Below are positions 12,346-24,039 of a stretch of 64,000 bases of DNA, one piece after another (the first letter of the stretch is position 1; each line of letters opens with the position of its first letter). A model generated the notes under the pieces. That model had not been told where the DNA came from. It made no database searches and saw only the letters and a program-made list of their open reading frames with translations. This DNA is from Onthophagus taurus (lineage: Eukaryota > Arthropoda > Insecta > Coleoptera > Scarabaeidae): contig NC_091976.1 in NCBI RefSeq assembly GCF_036711975.1, positions 31,868,001-31,932,000 of the forward strand, read 5' to 3'. The position numbers were made by a program, and so were the translations under genes.

Positions 12346-13990
12346 GTTTTTGACTGGTAAAATCCTAGAGTTGAATGCCATAAGTCCACACTGATTTAAG
12401 GACTTGTTCATAAAATTGTTATACACTGTCAGAACTGAATGTCTGCTCAATAATCAATATATTTGGTTGTACTTAAGTCTTGGGATTATAATCACTTCAG
12501 TTATCTTCCATAGCTGCGGCACATAATGAATCAAATAACTCATTCTATCTAGTACATTAATCACCCATCAAGCTGTAATCGGTGAATACGAAGAGGGAAA
12601 TTTGATCCATATCCAGAAAAAAACAGTTTAGGTCAAAAAAAATGTAATGAATGACTTGGCAATTACCTCCTCATCAAGTATTGTATATGATGGTTCAACA
12701 AAGATGATTCCAACAATAGAATATATTAACTTGGTCCCAATTTAAATTTTGGAAATATAGAGTCTCTACAATTGCGTTTGTCGATGATCTGATGCAGTGA
12801 TCATCATTAAAGCGTGGTCATCATCCACCTCAGCAAACAACTTGAAGTGTTTGACAAGAAAGTAAAAAACACCTATACAAATGATTTATATTAATAATCT
12901 TGGAGAACCAAATAAATGGGAAGCAAAAATTTTCACATTGAGGAAGGATCATGTTAAATAAAAACTCACCTGGATCATCAAGTATAAACCTAAGCTGGGG
13001 ATAATAAATTAACAAGACAAAATCTGATCCACACATTAACAATGTCCAGTTTGAACCAATCTGATTTCTTCTATAAAACATAATTAGTAACTGGGACATT
13101 AAGATCATTAATAATAATTAGGTTAGTGATGATTAAATATTTCCTGAAACTAATAGATTTCAAAGAAATTGATACAAATCACTTTTAAATGGAAATATAA
13201 TAACTTTTTGAAAATTCATTGCAACAATCGACCTATTATGCGTGTAATAGTTTATTAATCTTGTTGACTGCGATTGGTAGACTATGAACCATTAGATATC
13301 CAAAAGTATATCGAACGTGTTTACCATCTTTTCAAACAGCTGCAATGAACTCTAAGAAAACTATATTAATATATTATATATAAATAAATTTCTTTGCAAA
13401 TTTGTGTCATAAATAAAACAGTAATTCAGCAATTTGATAATGCAAAATTGGAGCAAAAAAACAAATTGCCTGCGTTTATTTAATTATTTTTTTTTGTTGT
13501 TGAACAAAACAGAAAAACATCTTGAAAAACAAACATCGTTAGAAGAAAACCGTAATAATTGATTAACAGTTTAATAAACATCGAAACGATTAGAGAACTT
13601 GAGGCGAACAAAAAAAAAGTGTATTAATAAAATGGTTCTTATCGTCGACATTATTCGAAACGTTTAAGTTATACGAGGCCGTGATAAAATTGGGTTCGGG
13701 TAAACAATTACTTATCTGCATTCATGCCCAATTATATTTTTCGTCCGTTCAAAGAACCTTCGACAACAGCAAATTATAAATAACGAAAGATATCGGAGAT
13801 GATGCAGTTTTGTATTGATTCATAAAAAGTGCTTATTTATTTAATTAAATACGTCTTTTTTGGTTAAATAAACTGTTCGATTGTGGTGGATACTATTTTA
13901 GAATATTATTGTACGATATTATTTTTCGATATTATTTTTAGACCATCAACAGTGTAGCAGCACTAAATATAGATTATAGTTCAAGTTGTA
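12346..13990. other. no recognisable gene
   Basis: AT-rich sequence with scattered short frames and no family resemblance. 12830-13108 (minus, 92 codons) is open but compositionally ordinary for random AT-rich DNA. Nothing further can be supported. Confidence 0.45.
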
Positions 13991-14560
13991 GTTCACACGC
14001 CTACAGTCTCGTCGTAGTCTACCACGAGATGTTGACGGTATATCTCTTTGGACAATGCAACGACCCTGTGTACTCAATATCCCACTTTGCCGGCGATCGT
14101 GTTTTCATTTTACAATTGTTATTGTTATTGTTGTGTATCGGATCCTTAACGACTTTTATAACAGATGGGCACAAAACAATATTTACAACTGAGAATTGCG
14201 CATTAATTTTCTAACAATTATAAACTAATTACGTTAAAAAAAAATTATAATTAAAAATTAATTTTTGCTTACCTCCGATATTGTCTAAAAATGTTCTAAA
14301 ACAAAAATCCGAACGAAGTTGAAATTGTTTGATTTATTGTGGTGGATCGGAACGAACTGTGACCAAACGTCCGGTACAAAATATGAGCTGTACTCTGGTC
14401 AAAGGGCACAGTCCGAACTGAAAGCCGGCCAGTGCACTTGAGCCGTCCAGACTGTAATATAATTGTTTTGGAAACTGCCGGGGCTCCATCAAACTATCCC
14501 TGTATATTATAGCCCACCTCCCGACCGCGACCACCTACTCGAACCACACGAGCTTATTCT
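13991..14560. other. two GC-richer islands, possibly exons of an unidentified gene
   Basis: 14020-14165 and 14335-14560 are clearly less AT-rich than their surroundings. The plus strand from 14029 encodes 61 codons (LFGQCNDPVYSISHFAGDRV followed by a leucine-rich run). The minus strand over 14334-14534 encodes 66 codons (including QFPKQLYYSLDGSSALAGFQ). Neither is recognised and the two are on opposite strands. A 5' exon, an old transposon piece or plain island composition are all possible. Confidence 0.25.
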
Positions 14561-14576
14561 CTAACAACTCAAAGAC

Positions 14577-15100
14577 CAAATGTGCAATTGAGTGAAATAG
14601 ACAATTGGCCAGACCGTAGACGCCTAACGTTATTAGAGACAATAGGGAGAATTCCCTGTATTGACCTATTAATTCATTTTAACTAAAGACTCAGTATCAA
14701 GAAACTTGGACAATTTTTTATAACATCTCATTCAAATCATTGTTATAAATTTAATTCTAAAACAATTTTAATAATTTAAACTTGATTATAACAAATCAAG
14801 CAATTTTAACAAACTAAGAATATTCTTAAATAGCCCAAATTTTTATAGGCCCCAATTAAATTTATCTCATTCGAAAACTTAAATCAATATGAAAGTGGCG
14901 AATTTTAAAATCGCCGATCATTCAAGATGTTGATGTCTAAAATTGATCAAATTGATCAACAACCCAAATCGGTTTATGGAATCCTTTAATTTTTGTCTCC
15001 ATTTCCACTCTATCTGACACTGCTCTTCCTCAATCTCAAAGGATTAGAAGATCTCATATCGTTTCAAAAGTACTGGTACATGCTCTGGTTCTGAAATGAT
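14577..15100 (+). repeat. direct duplication, copy 1
   Basis: Starting at AAATGTGCAATTGAGTG this ~0.5-kb segment is repeated with modest divergence and small indels at 15743-16270, an offset of about 1166 bases. Copy 1 retains a stretch near 14925 that copy 2 lacks. It contains no open frame of interest. Confidence 0.85.
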
Positions 15101-15286
15101 TCCAAGATTTTACACAATACCAAATATGCTCAAAAATGTACCGGATCAAATCATCAGTATATTAAGCTCCTTCTTTAATATTATCTTAAATCTTTGATGT
15201 TTCCCTGATGAACTTAGTAAGAGGCTTAAAAATGAAAAAAAAATCTCAAATCTCTAAAATCTCTTCTTTGTAATCCAAAAATTCTT

Positions 15287-15743
15287 TTACTCATCGGGGC
15301 TCCACGCAAGTATACCGTTGCTAATATGACTTTGGAAAAGCACAAAATAAGCTGTACGCAATACTTCAGTAGAAGAAAACTCCGAGAGACGCCTCAACAG
15401 AAAGACAGTGGAATTCAAGCGAGAAGCTAAAACTTCCCCATGAGAATTCCATGTAAGTCCGGGGTCCACATGGACACCAAGAAATCTGATTCCCTTCTCC
15501 GAATTTAAAGACTCACTACTCTGTCCATGTGTAAAAGTCATTGATACTGTCTTGCCACTATTCAAAGTCAGGTGATTACTAGCAAACCAATGCTTTGCCG
15601 ATATAAACATTAAATTTTGTAAGGTTGTGGCTTCTGTTCCTGAAATCAGTTAATAAGCTAGTATCGTCAGCATTTAAAATAGATTGTCTAAGCCCCAAAA
15701 AGGAAGGTAAGTCATTTATATAAATTAAAAATAGAATAGGATC
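15287..15743 (-). pseudogene. non-LTR RT fragment (jockey-like) between direct duplicates
   Basis: The minus strand reads [20 protein letters not shown], then NADDTSLL (the YADD region with Tyr replaced), then in another frame AKHWFASNHLTLNSGKT, KGIRFLGVHVDPGLTWNSH and FQSHISNGILAWS. The order is right for RT motifs from palm to thumb. A frame change separates the two halves near 15620, and a stop follows the last motif. The upstream RT motifs are absent because homology begins exactly where the duplicated segment (15743) ends. Confidence 0.85.
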
Positions 15744-16270
15744 AAATGTGCAATTGAGTGAAATAGACAATTGGCCAGACCGTAGACGCCTAACGTTATT
15801 AGAGACAATAGGGAGAATTCCCTGTATTGACCTATTAATTCATTTTAACTAAAGACTCAGTATCAAGAAACTTGGACAATTTTTTATAACATTCAAATCA
15901 TTGTTATACATTTAATTCTAAAACAATTTTAATAATTTAAACTGGATTGTAACAAAGCAATCAATTTTAACAAACTAAGAATATTCTTATATAGCCCACA
16001 ATTTTTATAAACCCCAATTAAATTTATCTCATTCGAAAACTGAAATCAATATGAAAATGGCGAATTTTGATGTCTAAAATTGATCAAATTGATCAACAAC
16101 CCAAATCGGTTTATGGAATCCTTTAATTTGTGTCTCCATTCCCACCCTATCTGACGCTGTTCCTCGTCAACCCCAAAGGATCAAAAGATCTCATAGCTCA
16201 TAGCGTTTTCCCAGCGTTTCTGTGACTTTTTCAAAAGCTCTGGTGCATGAGTGCAGGAAGTTAGCCCAAA
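15743..16270 (+). repeat. direct duplication, copy 2
   Basis: Second copy of the 14577 segment, beginning CAAATGTGCAATTGAGTG. The two copies flank the RT fragment in the same orientation, as an LTR pair would. They lack TG...CA ends and an LTR-type coding region between them, so a tandem duplication that took in a retroelement edge is more likely. Confidence 0.85.
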
Positions 16271-16990
16271 ATTTTTCTATTTTAAAATTTTTCATTGTTG
16301 TTCTAGATTGTTCTAGAGTTGTTCTACATTGTTCCAAAACGGCAAATAGAAAAAATAAAACTTCGGCGAGAAAAACTGAAAAAACGGTTTTTTGACTGGC
16401 ACCATTTTTGGAAAAATCAGATTTTCTTTGTTGTTCTGGGTTGTTCTAGTTATTGTTCTAGAAAATCAAAATTATGGAATACATCATTACGAAGTTATAA
16501 CTAAAAATAAGTTTGGCTGCCAAAATGTCTAGTTGATTGCTGTGACCATAGTTTTTTTCAATTCCATATACTTATTATATCTATTATCTAACGCAATCTG
16601 GAACAGCTATTATTTTTACTAGAATAATTCTATAAAAGACACTTTACTCTTTGAAAATTAAAGTTTCTGGAAGTTTCAGTCAGTAATTCTTGCGTCAGCA
16701 CACATATAACGATCTAAAATAACTCAAACTTTGCTGATTCAAATTGTTCTAGGTGTGTTTTACGTTTAAATTAGGGAAAAAGGGTTTTTCTGGATACACG
16801 GACATTAATTTTGCAAAATCATATCTTCCTAAAAATACAGCAAAATGCAGATCTAAAAAGAAAAATAATAAATCAACAAATGAATAATCCAATTATTCGA
16901 TCAGCAAACAAAAATACACTATTTGTATTATACATTATATGTTAAAAACTAAATATCTCTGTGTCCCACCCACACAGAAATATATTTATA
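16271..16990. other. no gene recognised; short GTTCTAG-rich tract
   Basis: 16300-16460 is unusually rich in TTGTTCTAG words (for example TTGTTCTAGATTGTTCTAG), perhaps a decayed minisatellite. The frame at 16319-16504 shows no resemblance to a known protein. Confidence 0.4.
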
Positions 16991-17391
16991 TACAGGGTGT
17001 ATCTGAATGACGTGCCCAAACTTCAGGGGGCGATTCTTTAGGCAATTTTAAGGGTACTTTTTCATATAAATTTTTACCCTCTGCATAAAAAAATGTTAGC
17101 AAAAATGTAAAGGGGGTGGTTACGTTTAGTAGTTTAGAAGGATAGGTTGAAAGTACAAATAGGGTGAAAACGTGCCCTACTACCAGTTAAACATATTCCC
17201 CAAATTTCGTTGTCCTAGCGTTTATGGTTTTTGAGAAAAAAAAATTAAACCAAAATTTTCCGCCATTTTTGGAGGGGTGTAGCTCCTTAGGGGAGCCCAA
17301 GTCGCCCATGGTTTATATATCAAAGTACCCTTAAAATTGAGTAAAGAATCACCCCTTGAAGTTTGGGCATGTCATTCAGATACACCCTGTA
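16991..17391. mobile_element. MITE, 401 bp, TACAGGGTGTATCTGAAT inverted ends
   Basis: The left end starts TACAGGGTGTATCTGAATGA and continues CGTGCCCAAACTTCAGGGG. The right end is its near-exact complement, finishing ATTCAGATACACCCTGTA. About 40 bases pair. TA lies outside both ends, as expected for Tc1/mariner-type insertion. No coding capacity. It shares the TACAGGGTG start with several other elements in this window. Confidence 0.88.
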
Positions 17392-17456
17392 TACTATATT
17401 TGTTCCTAATATATAATATTAATAAAATAAAGTATTAAAATTCGGATGAAGAATTA

Positions 17457-18540
17457 TACAGGGTTTCCCAAAAGTAACGGATAAATTCGTTCAAGGAACT
17501 AATAACAGTTTATGGAAAAAGTTTATGCAATTTTTGGTATAGATTTCAATTTTTTTCCGCCATTTTTAAACAAGTTACGACGTCATCACTATTTTTTTTC
17601 AAGTAGCAATCCCTCATTGTTATTATGGAATATGAAAGAGGATTTTTTTCTAAATTTGGTACCGCCAAAATTAATATGAGCTACATAATAAAATTTTCGA
17701 GAAATATTGTCTTAAAGTTTCATGATTTTCCATTCATTGGAGGTAGAAAAATAGCAGTAGCCATACGTAACCATGGCAACCAGTTGTTTCAGATACTTTA
17801 TTAAGACGATGATTAATTTTTGATATCTGAAACTGCCGGTTGCCATGGTTAGCTACTGCTATTTTGCTATCTCTCCAGGAACAACAACAAGATCATTATG
17901 TTGTCTATACTTATTCCAGCCCAAACCATAACTGATCCCAGACCAAATCTATCCACTTCTTGTATAGTAGCGGCTGCGTAGCGTTTACCAGGACGTCTAT
18001 GTACTCAACCGTCATAACGAGTTAAACGAAATCTGGACTAAACAGTACAGGCGTCCAGTGAGGAAGTTCCTAATCTCTGTGATCATTCTAGGTTTCAAAT
18101 TAGCTTCTTTTAATCTGTTTCTAACAGTTTGATCAGAAATTTCTATTTCATGTTGTGGCAGTACGCGTACATAGATAGGAAAGGAAACGAAATCGGTCTT
18201 GATGTTGAGTAGTGTTTCGATTTCGACCTTGTCCAGCTCTTCTAACATGATGGCCAGTCTCCGGAAACCGATTCCATAAACGCTGAATAACAAAAGGGGA
18301 AACTCGAAGATCCCTGCTAACATGTCGAATAGAGTGGCCATGTTGAATAAGGGCGACAGCACGAGCAACTTGCACTTCTTTAATATTATCATAAATCTTT
18401 GATATTTCCCTAAAACTTAGTAAGAGGCTTAAAAATGAAAAAAAAATAATAAGACCTTTAAAAACTACAGATCTATTAAACCCTTTCTTATGTTCGACAA
18501 ACCTTTGAGGAACACATCTAACATCACTCAACAGTAGATC
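17457..18540 (-). mobile_element. Tc1/mariner-like remnant with one visible TACAGGG end
   Basis: The left boundary is TACAGGGTTTCCCAAAAGTA at 17457. An internal foldback lies at 17746-17880 (TAGCAGTAGCCATACGTAACC against GGTTAGCTACTGCTA). A transposase fossil occupies 18012-18531 on the minus strand. No matching right terminal repeat was found, so the right edge is approximate and the element may be two fused insertions. Confidence 0.55.
18012..18531 (-). pseudogene. Tc1-like transposase, N-terminal DNA-binding part, frameshifted
   Basis: The minus strand shows a paired-type helix-turn-helix (VQVARAVALIQHGHSIRHVS, then RDLRVSPFVIQRLWNRFPET), followed in another frame by a second DNA-binding segment (EISDQTVRNRLKEANLKPR). 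These are the two recognition domains ahead of the DDE catalytic core in Tc1 transposases. The core (DD34E) is missing and the frames are shifted against each other, so this is inactive. Confidence 0.82.
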
Positions 18541-18629
18541 AGTTTACATGAGTATCAATGTTAATAAACAATTGTGTAAAGTTCTAAACAAAAGTATAGA
18601 GAACATGGAGTTTTTCAGCTGCATGCTAA

Positions 18630-19555
18630 GGTAATACCAAAAACTACAGACCTATATCAATATCATCAAGCTTATCAAAAGTTTTTGAAATTGTACTAAA
18701 AAACATGATTGTGCATTATATACAAGAAAATAACATTATAACAAAATTCCACCACGGGGGTCAGAAAGATAAATCTACCACTACAGCACTTCTAGCTTTA
18801 GTAACGATACTTCACTTATAAATAGAGATACAAATGTTAAAATTTTAAAATATAGAATACGGCGGGCTGAAGACTGGTTTAATACCAATAAATTAAATCT
18901 GAATGCAGATAAAACCAAGATACTCACCTTTTACACTAAACAAGGAGATGAGGTAACAAATCAAACCATAAAATTTCTGGGCGTTACACTGAATAAAACT
19001 CTCACTTGGTGGGATCATGTAACAAAACTAAAACAAAGATTGACTGGTTCTTTGTACTGTTTAAAAGTTATAGTTAAAAGCTTACCTTTAAAAGAAGCAA
19101 GAAATGTGTACTTTGCGTATTTCCATAACATTGCGACATACTATATGGTATAATGGTATAAGAAGGCGATACGAATCCTATTGAAAATGTCCCAAGGAGA
19201 CAGTTGCAGAACACGATTCAAGGAATTAAAGATTATGACTTTACCATCGTGTTTTATACTTGTTTGTGTTAAACACGTTCATAAATATCGAGAAGAATTT
19301 TAGATAAATTCGGACAAGCATAGTTACAGTACGCGTCATAGACGAGATTTGGCGATTAAAATTGAAAGACACAAAAATGTTTCAATTTTACAGCGTTGAA
19401 ATTATATATCCCAGATATATAATCCCAGAGTGTTCAGAGCCACGATGAAAGAAATTTTACAGGATGGAGAATTTTATTCTATTAATAAATTTTGTATAAA
19501 TTATGAATTGTAATTTATTTTCTTTGTTTTGTGACGAAAAATATTAATAATAATA
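18630..19555 (+). pseudogene. non-LTR retrotransposon RT, internally deleted, with 3' end
   Basis: Starts in the RT fingers (KNYRPISISSSLSKVFEIVL, then HHGGQKDKSTTTALLALVT), then jumps to NLNADKTKILTFYT, KFLGVTLNKTLTWWDHV and the thumb, losing the palm with the catalytic YADD. The C-terminal tail, in shifting frames, contains LPSCFILVCVKHVH and YSTRHRRDLAIK, as in jockey-type elements, and the same tail occurs at 60453-60980. It ends in an AATAATAATAG tract next to the 360-bp satellite. Confidence 0.82.
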
Positions 19556-22500
19556 GAATATACATTAAATTTGCTTCAAAATGATTCTTATTTCATCTAG
19601 ATATCGCAATCAGTTATTGAGATACGATTCTTTAAACTTTTTTGATTTTAAACCAAAGTTACATACAAACAGGGTTGTATTGAAAAAATGATAACATGAA
19701 AATGTGAGTACTCAAAGGAATAGTCTTTACCACATTAAAAACTAATTAAATTTACTTTAAAATGCTTCTTATTTTGTGGTGATATCTCAATTAGTTTTTG
19801 AGATACGCCTACTTAAATTTCGCTTTTATTAATTTTATTGAAATGAATGATGTGTTGATTAAAAAATCGTAACATCGAAATCTATAGGAATAGAAAAATT
19901 ATTTTTGGTCCATTGAATATACATTAAATTTGCTTCAAAATGATTCTTATTTCATCCAGATATCTCAATCAGTTATTGAGATACGATTCTTTAAACTTTT
20001 TTGATTTTAAACCAAAGTTACATACAAACAGGGTTGTATTGAAAAAATGATAACATGAAAATGTGAGTACTCAAAGGAATAGTCTTTACCACATTAAAAA
20101 CTAATTAAATTTGCTTTAAAATGTTTCTTACTTCGTGGTGATATCTCAGTTAGTTTTTGAGATACGCTTTCTTAAATTTCGCTTTTATTAATTTGATTGA
20201 AATAAATGATGGGTTGAATTAAAAAAATCGTAACATCGAAATCTATAGGAATAGAAAAATGATTTTTGGTCCATTGAATATACATTAAATTTGCTTCAAA
20301 ATGATTCTTATTTCATCTAGATATCTCAATCAGTTATGGAGATACGATTCTTTAAACTTTTTTGATTTTAAACCAAAGTTACATACAAATAGGGTTGTAT
20401 TGAAAAAATGATAACATGAAAATGTGAGTACTCAAAGGAATAGTCTTTACCACATTAAAAACTAATTAAATTTGCTTTAAAACGCTTCTTATTTTGTGGT
20501 GATATCTCAATTCGTTTTTGAGATACGCCTACTTAAATTTCGCTTTTATTAATTTGATTGAAATAAATGATGTGTTGATTAAAAAATCGTAACATCGAAA
20601 TCTATAGGAATAGAAAAATGATTTTTGGTCCATTGAATATACATTAAATTTGCTTCAAAATGATTCTTATTTCAGCTAGATATCTCAATCAGTTATTGAG
20701 ATACGATTCTTTAAACTTTTTTGATTTTAAACCAAAGTTACATACAAACAGGGTTGTATTGAAAAAATGATAACATGAAAATGTGAGTACTCAAAGGAAT
20801 AGTCTTTACCACATTAAAAACTAATTAAATTTGCTTTAAAATGTTTCTTACTTCGTGGTGATATCTCAGTTAGTTTTTGAGATACGCTTTCTTAAATTTC
20901 GCTTTTATTAATTTTATTGAAATAAATGATGGGTTGAATTAAAAAAAATCGTAACATCGAAATCTATAGGAATAGAAAAATGATTTTTGGTCCATGGAAT
21001 ATACATTAAATTTGCTTCAAAATGATTCTTATTTCATCTAGATATCTGAATCAGTTATTGAGATACGATTCTTTAAACTTTTTTGATTTTAAACCAAAGT
21101 TACATACAAACAGGGTTGTATTGAAAAAATGATAACATGAAAATGTGAGTACTCAAAGGAATAATCTTTACCACATTAAAAACTAATTAAATTTGCTTTA
21201 AAATGTTTCTTACTTCGTGGTGATATCTCAGTTAGTTTTTGAGATACGCTTTCTTAAATTTCGCTTTTATTAATTTTATTGAAATAAATGATGGGTTGAA
21301 TTAAAAAAATCGTAACATCGAAATCTATAGGAATAGAAAAATGATTTTTGGTCCATTGAATATACATTAAATTTGCTTCAAAATGATTCTTATTTCATCT
21401 AGATATCTCAATCAGTTATTGAGATACGATTCTTTAAACTTTTTTGATTTTAAACTAAAGTTATATACAAACAGGGTTGTATTGAAAAAATGATAACATG
21501 AAAATGTGAGTACTCAAAGGAATAGTCTTTACCACATTAAAAACTAATTAAATTTGCTTTACAATGCTTCTTATTTTGTGGTAATATCTCAATTAGTTTT
21601 TGAGATACGCCTACTTAAATTTCGCTTTTATTAATTTTATTGAAATAAATGATGTGTTGATTAAAAAATCGTAACATCGAAATCTATAGGAATAGAAAAA
21701 TGATTTTTGGTCTATTGAATATTCATTAAATTTGCTTCAAAATGATTCTTATTTCATCCAGATATCTCAATCAGTTATTGAGATACGATTCTTTAAACTT
21801 TTTTGATTTTAAACCAAAGTTACATACAAACAGGGTTGTATTGAAAAAATGATAACATGAAAATGTGAGTACTCAAAGGCATGATCTTTACCACATTAAA
21901 AACTAATTAAATTTGCTTTAAAATGCTTCTTATTTTGTGGTGATATCTCAATTAGTTTTTGAGATACGCCTACTTAAATTTCGCTTTTATTAATTTTATT
22001 GAAATAAATGATGTGTTGATTAAAAAATCGTAACATCGAAATCTATAGGAATAGAAAAATGATTTTTGGTCCATTGATTATACATTAAATTTGCTTCAAA
22101 ATGATTCTTATTTCATCGAGATATCTCAATCAGTTATTGAGATACGATTCTTTAAACTTTTTTGATTTTAAACCAAAGTTACATACAAACAGGGTTATAT
22201 TGAAAAAATGATAACATGAAAATGTGAGTACTCAAAGGAATAGTCTTTACCACATTAAAAACTAATTAAATTTGCTTTAAAATGTTTCTTACTTCGTGGT
22301 GATATCTCAGTTAGTTTTTGAGATACGCTTTCTTAAATTTCGCTTTTATTAATTTTATTGAAATAAATGATGGGTTGAATTAAAAAAATCGTAACATCGA
22401 AATCTATAGGAATAGAAAAATGATTTTTGGTCCATTGAATATACATTAAATTTGCTTCAAAATGATTCTTATTTCATCTAGATATCTCAATCAGTTAGTG

Positions 22501-23625
22501 AGATACGATTCTTTAAACTTTTTTGATTTTAAACCAAAGTTACATACAAACAGGGTTGTATTGAAAAAATGATAACATGAAAATGTGAGTACTCAAAGGA
22601 ATAGTCTTTACCACATTAAAAACTAATTAAATTTGCTTTAAAATGTTTCTTACTTCGTGGTGATATCTCAGTTAGTTTTTGAGATACGCTTTCTTAAATT
22701 TCGCTTTTATTAATTTTATTGAAATAAATGATGTGTTGATTAAAAAATCGTAACATCGAAATCTATAGGAATAGAAAAATGATTTTTGGTCCATTGAATA
22801 TACATTAAATTTGCTTCAAAATGATTCTTATTTCATCAAGATATCTCAATCAGTTATTGAAATACAATTCTTTAAACATTTTTGATTTTAAACCAAAGTT
22901 ACATACAAACAGGGTTGTATTGAAAAAATGATAACATGAAAATGTGAGTACTCAAAGGAATAGTCTTTACCACATTAAAAACTAATTAAATTTGCTTTAA
23001 AATGTTTCTTACTTCGTGGTGATATCTCAGTTAGTTTTTGAGATACGCTTTCTTAAATTTCGCTTTTATTAATTTTATTGAAATAAATGATGGGTTGAAT
23101 TAAAAAAATCGTAACATCGAAATCTATAGGAATAGAAAAATGATTTTTGGTCCATTGAATATACATTAAATTTGCTTCAAAATGATTCTTATTTCATCTA
23201 GATATCTCAATCAGTTATTGAGATACGATTCTTTAAACTTTTTTGATTTTAAACCAAAGTTACATACAAACAGGGTTGTATTTAAAAAATGATAACATGA
23301 AAATGTGAGTACTCAAAGGAATAGTCTTTACCACATTAAAAACTAATTAAATTTGCTTTAAAATGCTTCTTATTTTGTGGTGATATCTCAATTAGTTTTT
23401 GAGATACGCCTACTTAAATTTCGCTTTTATTAATTTTATTGAAATGAATGATGTGTTGATTAAAAAATCGTAACATCGAAATCTATAGGAATAGAAAAAT
23501 GATTTTTGGTCCATTGAATATACATTAAATTTGCTTCAAAATGATTCTTATTTCATCAAGATATCTCAATTAGTTACTGAGATACGATTGTTTAAACTTT
23601 CTGGATTTTAAGCCAAAGTTACATT
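19556..23625. repeat. 360-bp satellite, about 11.3 copies, dimeric
   Basis: TACATTAAATTTGCTTC recurs at about 19561, 19920, 20281, 20640, 21002, 21363, 21721, 22081, 22442, 22801, 23162 and 23521. Each 360-base unit is two related ~180-base halves: both contain ATTAAATTTGCTT, then a GATATCTCA...TGAGATACG foldback, then a TTTAAA/TTAAAT tract. The second half has two forms, A (CTTCTTATTTTGTGG, CCTACTT) and B (TTTCTTACTTCGTGG, CTTTCTT), in the order A B A B B A A B B B A. Copies are otherwise nearly identical, apart from point changes. The last copy decays after about 23605. Confidence 0.96.
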
Positions 23626-23639
23626 TGATAGTCATAATC

Positions 23640-24020
23640 ATATTTAAATTCGGTTCATAATGTTTTCCGATTTCCAATCTTCATTTTCTTCATTCCGTCA
23701 AGAAATTCTCTTCTATCTCTCGTTAAGTTGTTTATCTATTTCCTCTCTCTAACTTATCCTCGGTCTTCTTCTCCTTCTTCGTCTTTGGTGCTTCCATTGC
23801 CATATTTGTTTTGGCCAACTGCATTTTGTACCTTTAGCCATCTTTCTTTGAACCCTAGAACTGCTTTGGCTGCTGCGTGCGTGCAAATCTTTATAAAATG
23901 GTAGTGTTCTTCAATGTTTTTATACTGCATGTTTTCTAGTTTTTCATCTAATCTAGCTTTATACCGGGAATCATTGGGTAGCTTTGCAAAGGAAAAGTTT
24001 TGCTTGGAAAAAAGTGACAT
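23640..24020 (-). pseudogene. RTE-type non-LTR ORF2 fragment (linker between endonuclease and RT)
   Basis: The minus strand from 24020 encodes 88 codons, including KARLDEKLENMQYKNIEEHY and HFIKICTHAAAKAVLGFKER. This is the pattern of the linker after the endonuclease in RTE-like retrotransposons. A later frame gives RREFLDGMKKMKIGNRKT, also typical. No endonuclease or RT motif is left. It is wedged between the 360-bp satellite and the 151-bp array. Confidence 0.6.
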
Positions 24021-24039
24021 CCTTATGATAACACTGAGT

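Noticed and set aside
14577-16270. LTR retrotransposon with 0.52-kb LTRs
   Set aside because: No TG...CA ends, primer-binding site, or gag/protease/integrase; the RT between is of non-LTR type and in antisense.
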